Positions 34,311 to 45,591 of a stretch of 64,000 nt of DNA are shown in pieces. This stretch comes from Bathynomus jamesi (taxonomy: Eukaryota; Arthropoda; Malacostraca; Isopoda; Cirolanidae): contig JAJOZX010001575.1 of NCBI GenBank assembly GCA_023014485.1, positions 785,001 to 849,000 of the forward strand. Direction: 5' to 3'. Positions within the stretch are counted from its first letter, which is position 1, and every line of letters begins with the position of its first letter. The translations under genes were made by a program, and so were the position numbers. Under the pieces are notes generated by a model, which was not told the DNA's origin, did not search any database, and worked only from the letters and a program-made list of their open reading frames with translations.

Positions 34311-34650
34311 CTCCTTAAAATACATATATGTTGTGGGATAAATTTTACCAGTACTACACAATAATTACCATGATATCTTAAAAACGCGAACTAATTAAAC
34401 AATTTCACTATCATTTTCAAATTCAGCATGCAAAAATACATAGAATCGGCTACTTTCATTAAAGATACAAAAATTCCTTAAAATTTGTTGACCAGTGTTA
34501 TTAGCAAATCCATCTACTCGGTATCTACTTTATTTTCTCAACGTGAGGAATATTAATGCATGATAAATGTACATTTAGATAATAACTACGAAAGAAAAAT
34601 ATACAATTCAAAACGATAGAGGGATGATGTATGTAGCTAATGCCTTAGAG
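34311..34650. other. short AT-rich interval, no gene
   Basis: Nothing recognised; it ends in the left target duplication CCTTAGAG of the next element. Confidence 0.5.
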
Positions 34651-35195
34651 CAGCGGTTCCCAACCTGGGGGGGGCGCGCCCCCCAGGGGGGGGTTGAGAT
34701 TCCTAGGGGGTGGCGTGAGGTGGTCAACGGTCAACAAATGCCATTCAAATATATATTCCCAAAAATATATATAGGTAATTTACTTCGTTAGGGAAAACTT
34801 GACATCCGTCATCTCAGCGGCGCCTCATGTAGTATTGCCATAAAAACGTCATCCTATTTATAAGAAAATATATTATTTCCGTTCAAATACTTAGTTTTTA
34901 GTTTGTAAGAAGTATTATTTTGATTTTCTGAAAAAGTATACAATACATGAATTTATTTAATCTACAGAAGTGCACTGAGGTTTCTCAGTTTCGTATTTTT
35001 TGTACATATAAATACTTAATTTTCTCATAAACACATGAGCTTTGATGTTTTTTTATTATTAATCCTATAAAATTATCTGGATTCTAGACGTCCATATGGA
35101 ACTGATGAAAACTTTCGCCCTTTGGGTATGCGGGGCGCCATGGATACAAGGTTGACCAAAGGGGGGCGCAGTGCCAAAAAGGTTAGGAACCCCTG
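34651..35195. mobile_element. hAT-type MITE, 545 bp
   Basis: Begins CAGCGGTTCCCAACCTGGGG and ends AAAGGTTAGGAACCCCTG. CCTTAGAG flanks both sides exactly (34643-34650 and 35196-35203). G-rich subterminal blocks resemble the MITE at 4346, but the terminus differs. Confidence 0.9.
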
Positions 35196-35243
35196 CCTTA
35201 GAGATTTACAAAAAAAAAAGAAGTTATATATATACTATATAGG

Positions 35244-36062
35244 CAATGTTCCCTCTAAGATGTGCGCGTGTGCGCGCGCACACGCGTTGTAAAACCCGCG
35301 CACACAGCAAAATAAAATGCGCACAGGCTCAAGCGTATCATAAGTCACGACAGTAAATGAGGTAATTTCAAAAATTTCAGTTTAATGAATTCTATAAAGA
35401 ACAAATTAAGAAACCGCTTGAAAGAAAATCATTTGGATATGCTCATGCGAATTAAAAGTTACCTGAATGATGACGGATGTATTAATCTTCATAGAGTTTA
35501 TTTGGAATGGGCAAATGCTAAATATCGTAGGGAGAAATCATAATCATACTTAAATGAAAGCCACTTTCATTTAATGTTATTTTGATTATATTTTATTTTA
35601 TTGAATTTTATTATTTTTTATTTTATTCCTATTTTGTGAATGGATAAAATCATGTATTAATCTTGATAGTCTATTTTAAATTGCTAAATGCTAAAAATTG
35701 TTTTGAGAAATGATAACTAAAATAGTCATTTTCAATTAATGTTATTTTTATTTTATTTCTTTATTTTGTTGAATTTTATTTATTATTTTTTATTTATTCA
35801 TATTTTTAGAATGGATAAAATGTTTTCTTTTTAAGATATATAATATTGTAAACAGTTTTTAATATCCATTTAATAGTACCGTAATGATCAAGCTATCACC
35901 TTATGGAAATAATATTTATTAAGTATTTAATATTTATATATATTTAATTTTGAAGATAATAACGCTCAGAAAAGTTTGCACAATTTTTCACCATGAATCT
36001 AAATGTATGCACAACGAAAATTTCTTGCGCACACGGACTAAAAAAAATTAGAGGGAACATTG
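35244..36062 (+). mobile_element. hAT-derived element, 819 bp, inserted in a mariner TIR
   Basis: Ends CAATGTTCCCTCTAAGATGT and ...TTAGAGGGAACATTG, with GCGCACAC-rich subterminal palindromes. TATATAGG occurs exactly before (35236-35243) and after (36063-36070). The right copy overlaps the first bases of the mariner-like element at 36067, so this element split that element's terminus. Near 35395-35540 a frame reads RNRLKENHLDMLMRIKSYL, a hAT C-terminal remnant. Confidence 0.85.
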
Positions 36063-36066
36063 TATA

Positions 36067-37275
36067 TAGGGTGTCCCATAAGTCCGGCATCGTAGGAAAA
36101 ATAGTAAAAAAATGCAAAACAAAAGCTTTTATTTACAGAACGTGCTCAATATGTCCACCATTGTTTTCAATACACAAATTCAGACGTGATAACCAGTCAG
36201 CAAGCACACGGTGAATGATGTCAGGAGTAATGGTGTTACATGCCCCAATAATGCGCTGCCGCAAATGTTCAACACTCCTAATTTTCTCTGCGTATACCAG
36301 CGCTTTCAAGTGGCCCCACAGATAAAATTCTAGTGGCGTGAGATCCGGGCTTCTAGCTGGCCATTCCACAGGCCCTCGACGTCCTATCCAATGACCAGGG
36401 AATTGTTGGTACGGGTATTCCCTTACTTGGGTGCTGTAATGTGCAGGAGCGCCGTCTTGCTGGAACCATGTTGGGAAATTTCCTTCTTCGTTCAAGACAC
36501 TGGAAATGCTTCTTCCTTGAGCATACGTAGGTAGGTGCCTCCAGTGACATGTTCATCGAAAAAGAGGGGGCCTATGATGCGATCCTTCCAAATGCCACAC
36601 CATACCATCACCCGAGATGCACCTTGTTCCTTTAAAGAGGTATACCAGTGAGGGTTGTTTTGAGATCAGTAGCGGGTGTTCTGTCGATTTACCTCACCAT
36701 TTCCATAAAAAACAGCCTCGTCACTGAAGAGAATGGTGGACGGGAAATTGACATCCCGAGCATATTGTCCCGTAGCCCATTCACAAAATTCCATCCGCCG
36801 GTCGGGATCATTTTCGCTTAATTTCTGTAGGATCTGAAGTTTATATGGATGCCATTTGTGAGCCTGAAGAATGCGATGGATGCTACTTTTCGACACTCCT
36901 GTCTCGGCGGACAATCGCCGAAGAGACTTATTGGGACTTCTGTTAAAATGAGCCAGGATAGCAGTCGCTGTATCATCGTCAGTGGACCTCCTTGAAGGTT
37001 CACTGCGTGGTTTATCTTCTATGGATCCTGTTTCCTTAAACTTTGCAACAAGTCTGCTAACACAACTCTGTGTTATTGGCTCGCGGTCTGGATGCAGTCT
37101 GTTAAATTCAGCAGCGGCCTCTCTCTGACTCCGATTTCCTATGAGTAGAATTATCTGGATTCGTTCTTCCTTGCTCACAGACATTATGGCCTGTAGAAAG
37201 AGAAAAATATCAATTATGGTTTGTAGAAATGGAAAAATCTGAATTTCTCTTATGATGCCGGACTTATGGGACACC

Positions 37276-37278
<3 letters not shown>
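36067..37278 (-). mobile_element. mariner/IS630-like transposon, 1.2 kb
   Basis: The left end TAGGGTGTCCCATAAGTCCG and reverse-complemented right end CAGGGTGTCCCATAAGTCCG share a 24-bp near-perfect TIR ending CGGCATC. TA borders lie on both sides and a (TA)n tract follows. It carries one nearly complete transposase frame, so this is a fairly young copy. Confidence 0.9.
36133..37184 (-). pseudogene. mariner/IS630-like transposase, one stop and one frameshift
   Basis: Starts at ATG 37184 (MSVSKEERIQIILLIGNRSQ). Helix-turn-helix region: FNRLHPDREPITQSCVSRLV, followed by LRRLSAETGVSKSSIHRIL. Catalytic motifs: first Asp in TILFSDEAVF (near 36720), second Asp in WFQQDGAPAHYS (near 36460), third acidic residue in ARSPDLTPLEFYLWGHLK (near 36330). 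A TGA at 36668-36666, where a Trp codon is expected, and a frameshift near 36495 inactivate it. The C-terminus ends IENNGGHIEHVL. About 350 residues in all, the normal family length. Confidence 0.9.
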
Positions 37279-37323
<45 letters not shown>

Positions 37324-37409
37324 TGAGCGGCAGAAAAATCGACCCACTTGGAATATCGCGAAAAGCCAAAAAGTGCACCTTTCTCCTGTTCTCCACATTC
37401 TTTCCCGTC
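37279..37409. other. (TA)n and short unidentified flank of the Polinton
   Basis: About 21 TA units are followed by ACTGAGCGGCAGAAAAATCG and unrecognised sequence up to the Polinton end at 37410. The GGCAGAAAAATCGACCCACT part could be a Tc1-type terminal repeat; not proven. Confidence 0.4.
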
Positions 37410-38180
37410 AGTAGTATAGCCGCAAAGGGGAGAGTGCAAGAATGTTGCAGGTTATTATGTAATGTTGCAAAGGGGGGTGGGGGTTGTTGCAAAAGGGGTG
37501 GGGGGAAAACTTGGAGGCGGCGTTATCCCCCAAGAGAGAAAGGAGAAGAGTGTTCACCTGGCAGGAGCCAAGTGCACATTAAGACTTCAGCCGAGTTGGC
37601 GTTGTTTTATAGGCTCCTAATCAGCCAGTTGGCGTAAATGGCTTGAGTTGCCAGATACCGCGATACCATTGTATACATTATTATAGACTCCTAATCAGCC
37701 AGTTGGCTGTAAATGGTTGTCAGATACCTCTTTTTAGCAGCATTATTGTATACATTATTATTATATACGCCTAATCAGCCAGTTGGCTGTAAATGGCTTG
37801 AGTTGCCTGGCTTGAATTGCCAGATAGCGCCATGTATTCATTTAATCGAAGACTGAGTTGCCAGATACCATTGTATACACTATTATAGACTCCTAATCAG
37901 CCAGTTGGCTTAGAAGGCTTAAATATTGCCAGATACCGCAATACCGTTGTATGCATTATTATATTTCGAATACCGGTAGTAGAAGGCAACAATAAACATT
38001 GCATCATTCTTTTTATTATAAATATATAGAAAATAAATATACATTTGAGGAATATGCGTATAACAGAAATATATACACACAATTATGGATATATATATAA
38101 AATAAAATATACATTTCAAATAAATACACTAATAGAAATATGTACATAACAGTACAGGAGAAATATACACACACACACAA
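37410..38180 (+). repeat. Polinton left terminal repeat and subterminal region
   Basis: 37410-37640 matches the right arm closely: AGTAGTATAGCC, GGGGAGAGTGCA, AATGTTGCAGGTTATTATGT, CTTGGAGGCGGCGTTATCCC, GTTCACCTGGCAGGAGCC, CTCCTAATCAGCCAG. Further inward are several copies of CCTAATCAGCCAGTTGGC and GTTGCCAGATA(C) units, then an AT-rich subterminal part that also occurs at 63800-63990. No gene. Confidence 0.75.
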
Positions 38181-38284
38181 ATGGAGATATATTTTATAAA
38201 ATAAATATACTTTTCAAATAAATATACATTTCAATAGAAATATGCGTATAATCGGGGAAATGTCAAGCAAAATATAAATACAAT

Positions 38285-38629
38285 TCACTTTTTTTCTAAA
38301 ATACTAAACTCGGTCTTAATCGAGTTTACAATTACATCATTATTGCTCTGCATTACGCAGTATATGCGGCTTAATAATATTTCACCGCTTAAAGTATAGG
38401 GAAACCTGTATTCGATATGAAGGGCTTTCATATCGTTCAGTACTATTTTTGTTCCCACTTTACAACCGGTTGGTAAGTCATCTTTAAATACGTCTAGAAT
38501 ACAATCAAAAGAACGCACAAAGAGTTCATCGTTAGCTACATTATTAAACACAAGTTTATAAGAACGCTTTTCCAATCGAGGGTTTATTTCTACCGACTCG
38601 AGGTTTTCAATCGTGAACTCACTCAACAT
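38285..38629 (-). CDS. Polinton unknown ORF 1 (114 aa)
   Basis: Open frame MLSEFTIENLESVEINPRLE to ILEKK, about 114 codons, the outermost gene on the left. It is a mixed alpha/beta-looking soluble protein without recognisable domains, signal peptide or membrane segment. It lies on the same strand as the polymerase and may be an early gene. I recognise no homologue. Confidence 0.5.
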   Translation of the reverse strand: MLSEFTIENLESVEINPRLEKRSYKLVFNNVANDELFVRSFDCILDVFKDDLPTGCKVGTKIVLNDMKALHIEYRFPYTLSGEILLSRIYCVMQSNNDVIVNSIKTEFSILEKK

Positions 38630-38780
38630 AGCGGCAATTGAAATAATCTTCTAAATCGTTACGACAACTGCGCGTTATATAAAGAAATAGTTCTTCAGGG
38701 TGAACGGTGTAGGTGAGCTCAGCCTTGTACCGATCAATTGCTTTGTACCAAAGTTCATGGTATTTCAAAGTCTAAACTTT

Positions 38781-39053
38781 TTAAATAACATCCAGCACTA
38801 GACCATTCTCACCAGCCCTACACTCGGTAAACCCATCGAGCAGAGCGGTGTATGCGTATTCAAGTACTGTATCAAAATAAAACATATCCGTAACACGCGC
38901 GTCTAATATAGGTTTCAGTTTACGGAATCCGACGATTTCAAACATTCTGTCGAGGATGAAACGGTTTCGCGTAGGAATAAGAGCGTTATTATCAGAAGCA
39001 TTCTTCCACATCAACCGTATATCAATGCACGGCCGATCGTTATTTATACACAA
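38781..39053 (-). CDS. Polinton unknown ORF 2 (about 90 aa)
   Basis: MCINNDRPCIDIRLMWKNAS to ENGLVLDVI, an open frame of 90 codons with NRFILDRMFEIVGFRK and VLEYAYTALLDGF. The start may lie further upstream because the next 200 bases are largely open in a neighbouring frame. No family recognised. Confidence 0.4.
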   Translation of the reverse strand: MCINNDRPCIDIRLMWKNASDNNALIPTRNRFILDRMFEIVGFRKLKPILDARVTDMFYFDTVLEYAYTALLDGFTECRAGENGLVLDVI

Positions 39054-39503
39054 CGTACATACAACGGCGTATGAGGGTGCGTCACTAATCTGCTCTCTTC
39101 TTGTACCTACGTTAGCAGGTATTTATAACGATCTTCACCACTTCTCAACTATCACAGATTCTATTCATCTCCTCGATACTTAAATAAACCCGTTTGTTTG
39201 TCGGTCTACATTCCGTTTCCAGTACATAGCTAATGGTACCGGAATTACGCCTGAACACGCGCAACGATTTCGTCACGGACATCGTACGAGGCGTTGAGAA
39301 TGCTGCTCAAAGGAAGTTCCATCGTATTCGAGGAGCGCACGTCCACTCGGCTCAAGCTCTGAGATAACTATGAGCCGTGTGAGGCACGCAGGTAGGCAGG
39401 CAGGAATGGTTCGACGGGCGGCTGACTCGATGATACGTGAATGGGCTTGTTCCGCGAGTCGAATTGTTGTACCGGTACAAGAATATCACTACCAGCCTAC
39501 GCA

Positions 39504-39818
39504 TCAGACATTTTGGATAAGAACTAGGAACATTTTACTAAACATCTCCACACTCCGGCGCACTATTGAGAGGAACATATGTTCATATTTTTCCTTTCTG
39601 CCCATCAAACGATACTCGTCTCTAAACTCTGTTAAAAATTCACGCAGGGCACTAGCCACAACCTCACTACGAACCTCATCATGATATACGTTAATATAGT
39701 GATAAAAATACTTAAGATTGTCCATGATCACGAGATTCACATTTCCAGTCGTAGGGTATGAGTAATCGACATGGTGTAGCATGACGTAATAACCGCTTGT
39801 CACACCACCCATCAGCAA
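39504..39818 (-). CDS. Polinton unknown ORF 3 (104 aa)
   Basis: MLMGGVTSGYYVMLHHVDYS to FLVLIQNV. It contains NVNLVIMDNLKYFYHYIN and a charged FRDEYRLMGRKEKYEHMF stretch. It lies 6 bp downstream of ORF 4 on the minus strand, so the two may be co-transcribed or be a single frameshifted gene. No recognisable domain. Confidence 0.45.
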   Translation of the reverse strand: MLMGGVTSGYYVMLHHVDYSYPTTGNVNLVIMDNLKYFYHYINVYHDEVRSEVVASALREFLTEFRDEYRLMGRKEKYEHMFLSIVRRSVEMFSKMFLVLIQNV

Positions 39819-39824
39819 GACTCA

Positions 39825-40127
39825 TTACCATACCTGCTGCTTCTCTTCTGCACGCGTTGTTTCTTTTACTTCACGGTGTATGTGAGACTTTATAAAGTTT
39901 AGCTCTGCAGTATACTTCAGCACATCGTCTGTGCAACGAAAGCCTTCAACGGTCTCACCAGAACATCCGTAGAGTATTTGTACATCTTGGAACTTCGCAC
40001 AATCCAGTGTGTTTTTAAAAGAGGCATATGAGGGAGGAATAGGAAGTTTTTCGGTATCCACCACATCCTGGCACTTTACTGAATACCATTTCGTAAACGT
40101 TGTACAAGCAATATTAAAGGTAGCCAT
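39825..40127 (-). CDS. Polinton unknown ORF 4 (about 100 aa)
   Basis: I prefer the start at 40127 (MATFNIACTTFTKWYSVKCQ) over an upstream Met at 40154, which lies in a short direct repeat (GAATACACGTCTGATCT twice). The protein has several Cys residues (CTTF, KCQD, DCAK, YGCSGE, FRCTD). No family recognised. Confidence 0.45.
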   Translation of the reverse strand: MATFNIACTTFTKWYSVKCQDVVDTEKLPIPPSYASFKNTLDCAKFQDVQILYGCSGETVEGFRCTDDVLKYTAELNFIKSHIHREVKETTRAEEKQQVW

Positions 40128-40255
40128 TTGAATACACGTCTGATCTGAATACACGTCTGATCTCTCGGGCTTACTGCGGTCGACTGACCACGCAGGGACT
40201 CCCAGATAGTAGCATGACTCACGGTCTTACAGTGGGCGGAGCTTAGAACTTTCAC

Positions 40256-40290
<35 letters not shown>

Positions 40291-40589
40291 GGAGAAAGTG
40301 AAACGCTATTTGAAACATGATTTATTTAATAACGAGATATTCAAGTTATATATATTTACAAATACGATTTAATAAACGAGATATTCAAGTTATATATATA
40401 TATATATATTTACAAATAGATACGATTATATACAAGACGTGTGAGTTAGAAGCATCATTGGTATCCAAAGGGTACGGTATCATAGTACCAGGTAACTGGT
40501 AACGTTTCCTATAGGTGTTACGGCAAACCATCGTACCCCTAAGTTCCTTCACGCCCCCCAGCTTCTGCGCCCGAAAATTGTGGGTGCCT
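40128..40589. other. non-coding spacer with (CA)n, inside the Polinton
   Basis: Contains GTGGGCGGAGCTTAG at about 40232, a CA run at 40256-40288, and a 50-bp AT-rich direct repeat (AACGAGATATTCAAGTTATA) at 40328 and 40374. It separates ORF 4 from the polymerase C-terminus. Confidence 0.6.
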
Positions 40590-43500
40590 ACAATTAGTTG
40601 GGAGGTTGTTCATCCAAACATACTAGATCCTTCAACGACTCAAAGTTAACCTCCCGATTCGCATGGTTGAGCGTAATACCCTTTGCCTTCACGATATATT
40701 TCATTTCATCCCCCCCTGACCGTACCCCATAAGTCTTAGGTCCTGTTGAGGCAAAAGAGTCGGCGTATGCGTTGTCCCCATACTCATCCTTGATCTCATC
40801 AGTGAGCTCGCCGAGGAACTCCCCAATGTGGGCATGTATTCACCCTCCCTCTCTGTGAATATCACGCTATCTGTATCGGCATACAATACTCTCCGCCCAA
40901 GAGAATGCAATAGACCCCAAAGTTTTATACGGGCGTAGGCTGTTGTGAAGCTGGCCACAGGTATGTTTGTAACCCTTGAGGTATCTGTGGCAAATTCAGT
41001 GTTGTTGTACTTTATTACGTAAGTATTACCTACATTTACGATCTCCATGACCTCTTTATCGGGGGCATTGGCATAATCCCAGACATCGCTATAACTTTGT
41101 GCCAAATGAATGCTCCCTCTGCCGGTATTCTGCGCAATTTTCCCCATAGACTGTTTAGACAACTTTGCACTAAAGCGCTTGCCAGGATTCTTTACAATTT
41201 GGACACGATCAAGTTGTATACCTTCGCGGTCGCGGTAAACGTTGAATATAGGCAGACTTTTCATCTTCGGTATCAACTCCTCGCGGATACCCTGATGCCT
41301 CAACCTTATCCTTCAAAAGTTTGTTTATATATGGTGTGAAAAGGTTGGGTAGCTTCTGAAACCTCCACACCTCATGTATCTTCAGTATTCTATAACCATG
41401 GCGCACGGCTAGGGCAACTCAGGACTTGTATATACGCCTCTGATCTTACGCTGTTGGGGTATATGGTTACATTCGCCGTTATCCTCTTCCGCGCACTTCA
41501 CGCACAGGGGAAACATGAGCTTGTCGTGATAACGACAGGTAAGATCGGCATCCATAAATTGCGTGGGGGGAGTACGTCTACGAAAGAGATCCCAAAGTAA
41601 CGATCATTCAAATTTTTTGAAAATTCATTGATGGATGTAGGCTAGGCCCCACCAGTTTCTCAGGAGCGCCCACGGGTACGGATTGCTCTTCATCACGTAT
41701 GGGTATAAAGAACAAATCGTAGTAATGGAGCTTCACGCCCTCCGTAGGTGGGAAGTATAGTCTGAAAGGATTTGTACGTCCTCCAAACAAGCTATCACCA
41801 CATTTGAGAGGATCCAGCACCATTGAACGCTTGATCGCGTTTATTTCCTCACGGTACACCTCGTCTGTCTCCATCCGTGCATCATATTCATGCTCCCACA
41901 AGAATTTGTGAGGGAACTGTGATCCTATAAGTTGATCGCGGGTGCGGGTGGATGCAAGACAGTCGGCAGGAGACCTACCGTTGATATCTCCGGTACTCCG
42001 CACTCAGGACGGGGGCATCCATGCCACCAGCAACCGTTAAAGGAGTACACAGTCTTCACACCAGTGACACGGTTTTCACTTAACCCATCAACCCAAAAAC
42101 CGTCCATTAATCTTAATGGGTACTTCACCCGTGTTGCGGGCGTGCTTTATGTATACACCTGTCTGTTGCTGTAGGTGTATGAGCCAGTAAATAGCCTTGT
42201 GCCCGTAACTGCGGGGATTGTTTTCGGTGAATAATGGCTAAGGTGTCTTTCGGCATGAAGTTATTCTTGAACACCGTAAAACATAATGATGCGATGGTGG
42301 TTGCGACTTGCAGTGGATCGCATTTGAAACGGGCTATGTACATCCTTCTAAAGGCCTGGAAACAACTCTAAGCACGCGCACATCATTCACGCAATAACGC
42401 TCACATTCATCAGCTATATTATAAGGGTTACTTTCATTAAAACTGTCGTAGTATCGATCAAAGTCTTCACGTTCATCCATGCAGTCAAAATAATGTTTGG
42501 GGGGTGGTGGGCCTACGTAGTTTAAAGTCTCGCTGGTGAGGAAAGTGTATGGGAAGTATCCTTTGGAAACTTCAGCTGCTACCCACTCACTGGTAGCTTT
42601 GCTAATTTACAAGGTGTGAATAATAAAGTATCTTTAAATTGTACATTGCCTCTTATCTGCATCTGTATTAATTTGTTGCCTCTTTTCAATGGATCACCTG
42701 TAAATCTCAGAGGATTCGTGTCAAGCAACTCCTTATAAAGGAACTGCGTGTCAAACTTTGCCCCGTTATGGGCGAGAATATACACAGTCATTTTTTTGAA
42801 CTTGTCGGCTAACTTGACAATATAGGACACAAATAGTTTCCAGGACTATCGCTGACATTCGTTTTAAAAACGTTTGTCCGTTTACCACATTTGGGGCACT
42901 CGTCACATTCGATATCCATACATCATCACATAGTCTGGCTCACAAGGTAAATGTGGAATTACCTCTTTGGTTTCAGCGTTCGTATATGTTTCTATATCGT
43001 AGTATACAGTTATACAAGGGTTATTTTTAGGCTTAGCATCTTTCATATACATACATGCTTTACTCCATCCGCCTTATATTCCTCCTGGCATGTAGGACAG
43101 TGAATTACGTCACACTTGTGCTTAAATTTTCCCCAATTATCCATTGTGTGAAACATACCACATTCACAGATTCTCATTTCCTGCACGTGCCAATTGATTT
43201 ATGGAAATCAAACAGCTATTATTGAAAATGTGCGTCTACACACATCACAGTCTCTCTTCTCAGCTTCAACTACACGGCTTCACATTTGGTGCTCTACACT
43301 GCTCACTACCATGTGACATTCTTTACAATGTCTCACTATATCATCCGCAAACTCGAGCACACCCCTTACACAAATCATGATGTCTCCCATATTTTCGACT
43401 TTTGTCATAACTCGCGTAAAGCCACCTTATATTACGGATGGGGAGATACGTTGTCCCTGACAGTCCTAAATAAGTAGGGGCCTTGTACGATCTCTCACAC

Positions 43501-44094
43501 AGCTTTTAAAAACATACACAGTCCTACGACGATCATCCAACCCAAACACAACTATGCGCGGACATTCATTTCCTGTTCTACCCTTCTCAGCTCTTCAGGA
43601 CCCATATTACAGTCAATTCAAGTTCACAGTCTGCAGCCAATTTACGGGCACGCTCCACGACGTAGGCAACCAAATTTTTGAGTTCGTGTATTTGTACAGT
43701 AAACATACGTGCTAAGAGTACTGCTATAAAGCCGCAACCACGATCGACGTTTATATGCCGTCTATAAATAGCTTGAGAATTGAAGTTTAGAGTATACGGT
43801 ATGGCACTATGACCCGCAACACGGTATACATGGTCAATATTCCGTGAAGTTGTCCATATTGAAGGCTATATACTTTGGGCGGCTTGCATTACGCCCTCAT
43901 ATATATTCTACATCTTCAGCCGCCAAACGTCTAAATGGCACTATCACCCAATAATCGTCTACATCACCGTCATCTGACCCGAATCCAAAGGACAGACTCG
44001 TCCTGACTTCACGCTCGTCACTATTCTGAAGAGCAAACTCTATAATACGCTCTACAACCCGGCGTAGTCCGCGCTCAATTCCACTGCTATACAT
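40590..44094 (-). pseudogene. polB: Polinton protein-primed DNA polymerase B, decayed
   Basis: Read from 44094 downwards. N-terminal block MYSSGIERGLRRVVERIIEF; a Cys/His-rich block with MRICECGMFHTMDNW and CPTCQEEYKADGVKHVC (43190-43030); Exo I YYDIETYT (near 43000); Exo II AHNGAKFDTQFLYKELL (near 42760); FKCDPLQVATTIASL (42330); VYSFNGCWWHGCP (near 42030); FGGRTNPFRLY and a degraded motif A (41780-41700); FVDVLPPTQF with LMFPLCVKCAE (41570-41470); SKQSMGKIAQNTGRG (41150); and motif C YADTDSV (near 40870). A thumb-like GELTDEIKDEYGDNAYADSF tail follows. At least six frameshifts or stops break it. In a live element this enzyme replicates the DNA from a terminal protein. Confidence 0.85.
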
Positions 44095-44215
44095 GACTCT
44101 AGGGTCGACCCTGATCTATACCGTTTCTAGTCAAGGCTGGGGTGGGGGCTGCGGATCGCACCAATTCCAGCGTTATACCATCCTCAACAGAACGGGGGCG
44201 GAATTAGTGGATATA

Positions 44216-44590
44216 TTAGCGGAAGGTGCTGCTGATGGGGGGCCCTGTTGCGTAGGAGGTTGATGGTTGGGGCTCTATTATTGTAGACTTAACAGAACGG
44301 GGGCGGGGATGAATAAGGGGATATATTAGGTGCTGCTGGGGTTGTTGTTGCGTAAGAGGTTGAGGTTGGGGATCTATTACCGCTGCAACAGACGCGTATT
44401 TCGGTCGCTTTATACCTGACGTGGGTATCTCATACCTCCGCTTTGGACGTGTTACCGGTATCGCTGGTGAGGGTTCAGGGGAGGAGATCACAACTACACT
44501 GTCGTCGAGGTCATCCGTAATGATGGGCTGCTCTACCTCATCGTCATTCACGGTTTCTGTGGGAGAAGAAATATAAGGATCAGCACTCAA
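44216..44590 (-). CDS. Pro/Gln- and Ser-rich ORF upstream of PolB
   Basis: 124-codon open frame starting MSADPYISSPTETVNDDEVE, then an acidic ITDDLDDSVVVISSPEPSP stretch, a basic RPKRRYEIPTSGIKRPKY motif and a low-complexity QPQPLTQQQPQQHL region. The DDSVVVISS core resembles a SUMO-interaction motif, which is inference only. It could be the disordered N-terminal extension of the polymerase or an independent early protein. Confidence 0.5.
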   Translation of the reverse strand: MSADPYISSPTETVNDDEVEQPIITDDLDDSVVVISSPEPSPAIPVTRPKRRYEIPTSGIKRPKYASVAAVIDPQPQPLTQQQPQQHLIYPLIHPRPRSVKSTIIEPQPSTSYATGPPISSTFR

Positions 44591-44639
44591 AATTTGTAAT
44601 ATTTTGTAAATGACTCACTTAGGAGTGTGACGTGTTAGA

Positions 44640-45372
44640 AATGGACTCTGTAGAAAAATTCAGATTCACGAGCCCATCTACATGTATTATATCGGACCTA
44701 CAGGATGTGGAAAAACTGTGTTTATGCTTAAAATCATTAAAGAAAAGGGGGAGATGTTCTCGAAATTTGTGCATAAAGTTATATGGTGCTATTCGACGTA
44801 TCAATCAGTGTCAACGAGTACCAAGATGATATTTGTTCCACAAAGGCGTATATGACGTTAATTCGTTAAAGGGAAATGAACATACAATCGTTGTAATTGA
44901 CGATCTCATGTTGGAGATGGATAAAACGTTTGCCGAGACATTTACAGTATTCTCCATCATCTTAACATAAGCGTGTTTTCTTCATCAATCAGAATCTATT
45001 TTTCAAAAATAGATACATGCGCGATGTGTCGTTAAATACGCAATATCTAGTCTTATTCGCGCAACGTAGAGATGTATCACAAATTGGGGTATTAGCCAAT
45101 CAAATGTTCCCGAATCAGCGTAAGGAGTTTTTGGAAGTTTATAAAGAAGCTACAAGCACGCGTTACGGATATTTGCTTGCGACCTTCATCCGCGAAACAC
45201 GTTTAGAGTGCTTCTGCGAACGAATATATTTCCAACGAGCCTGAAACGGTGTATATTCCAGAATGACAAAGAGACTAAAGAAATACGTGAATTAATAAAA
45301 TCTATCATCGACTGCCCCGGGCAATGCAGCAGATGTTTATTAAAAATATCGATGCCGACTTTTAAAATGCAT
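44640..45372 (+). pseudogene. Polinton genome-packaging ATPase, frameshifted
   Basis: Walker A in YIGPTGCGKTVFMLK (44688-44730) and, in another frame, Walker B in TIVVIDDLMLEM (near 44890). The conserved sensor/arginine-finger region MRDVSLNTQYLVLFAQRRD (45017) and TRYGYLLATFI follow. The order and spacing match the FtsK/HerA-like ATPase that pumps DNA into Polinton/adintovirus capsids. Frameshifts near 44848, 44975 and 45230 inactivate it. It is transcribed divergently from the polymerase. Confidence 0.85.
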
Positions 45373-45591
45373 CTGTGAAATCTGTCTTAACGTTATAAAT
45401 TGCAATGTATCAATGAAAACCCATCAGAAGGTCGCCTACGCCGCTACAAGAACATAATACGTGCACTCGCTCGTAAAACCAAATTGTAGCGAAAAAAAAA
45501 CGATTATTGTACAAACAGGAGGGTCATTCTCCCCATCTTATTTTCAGTTTGGGTCCTTTACTGACTAGATTAATATAATGAAGAAAGTGGT
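45373..45591. other. spacer, no gene recognised
   Basis: Degraded sequence between the ATPase and the next Polinton gene. It has many stops in all plus frames. Confidence 0.4.
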
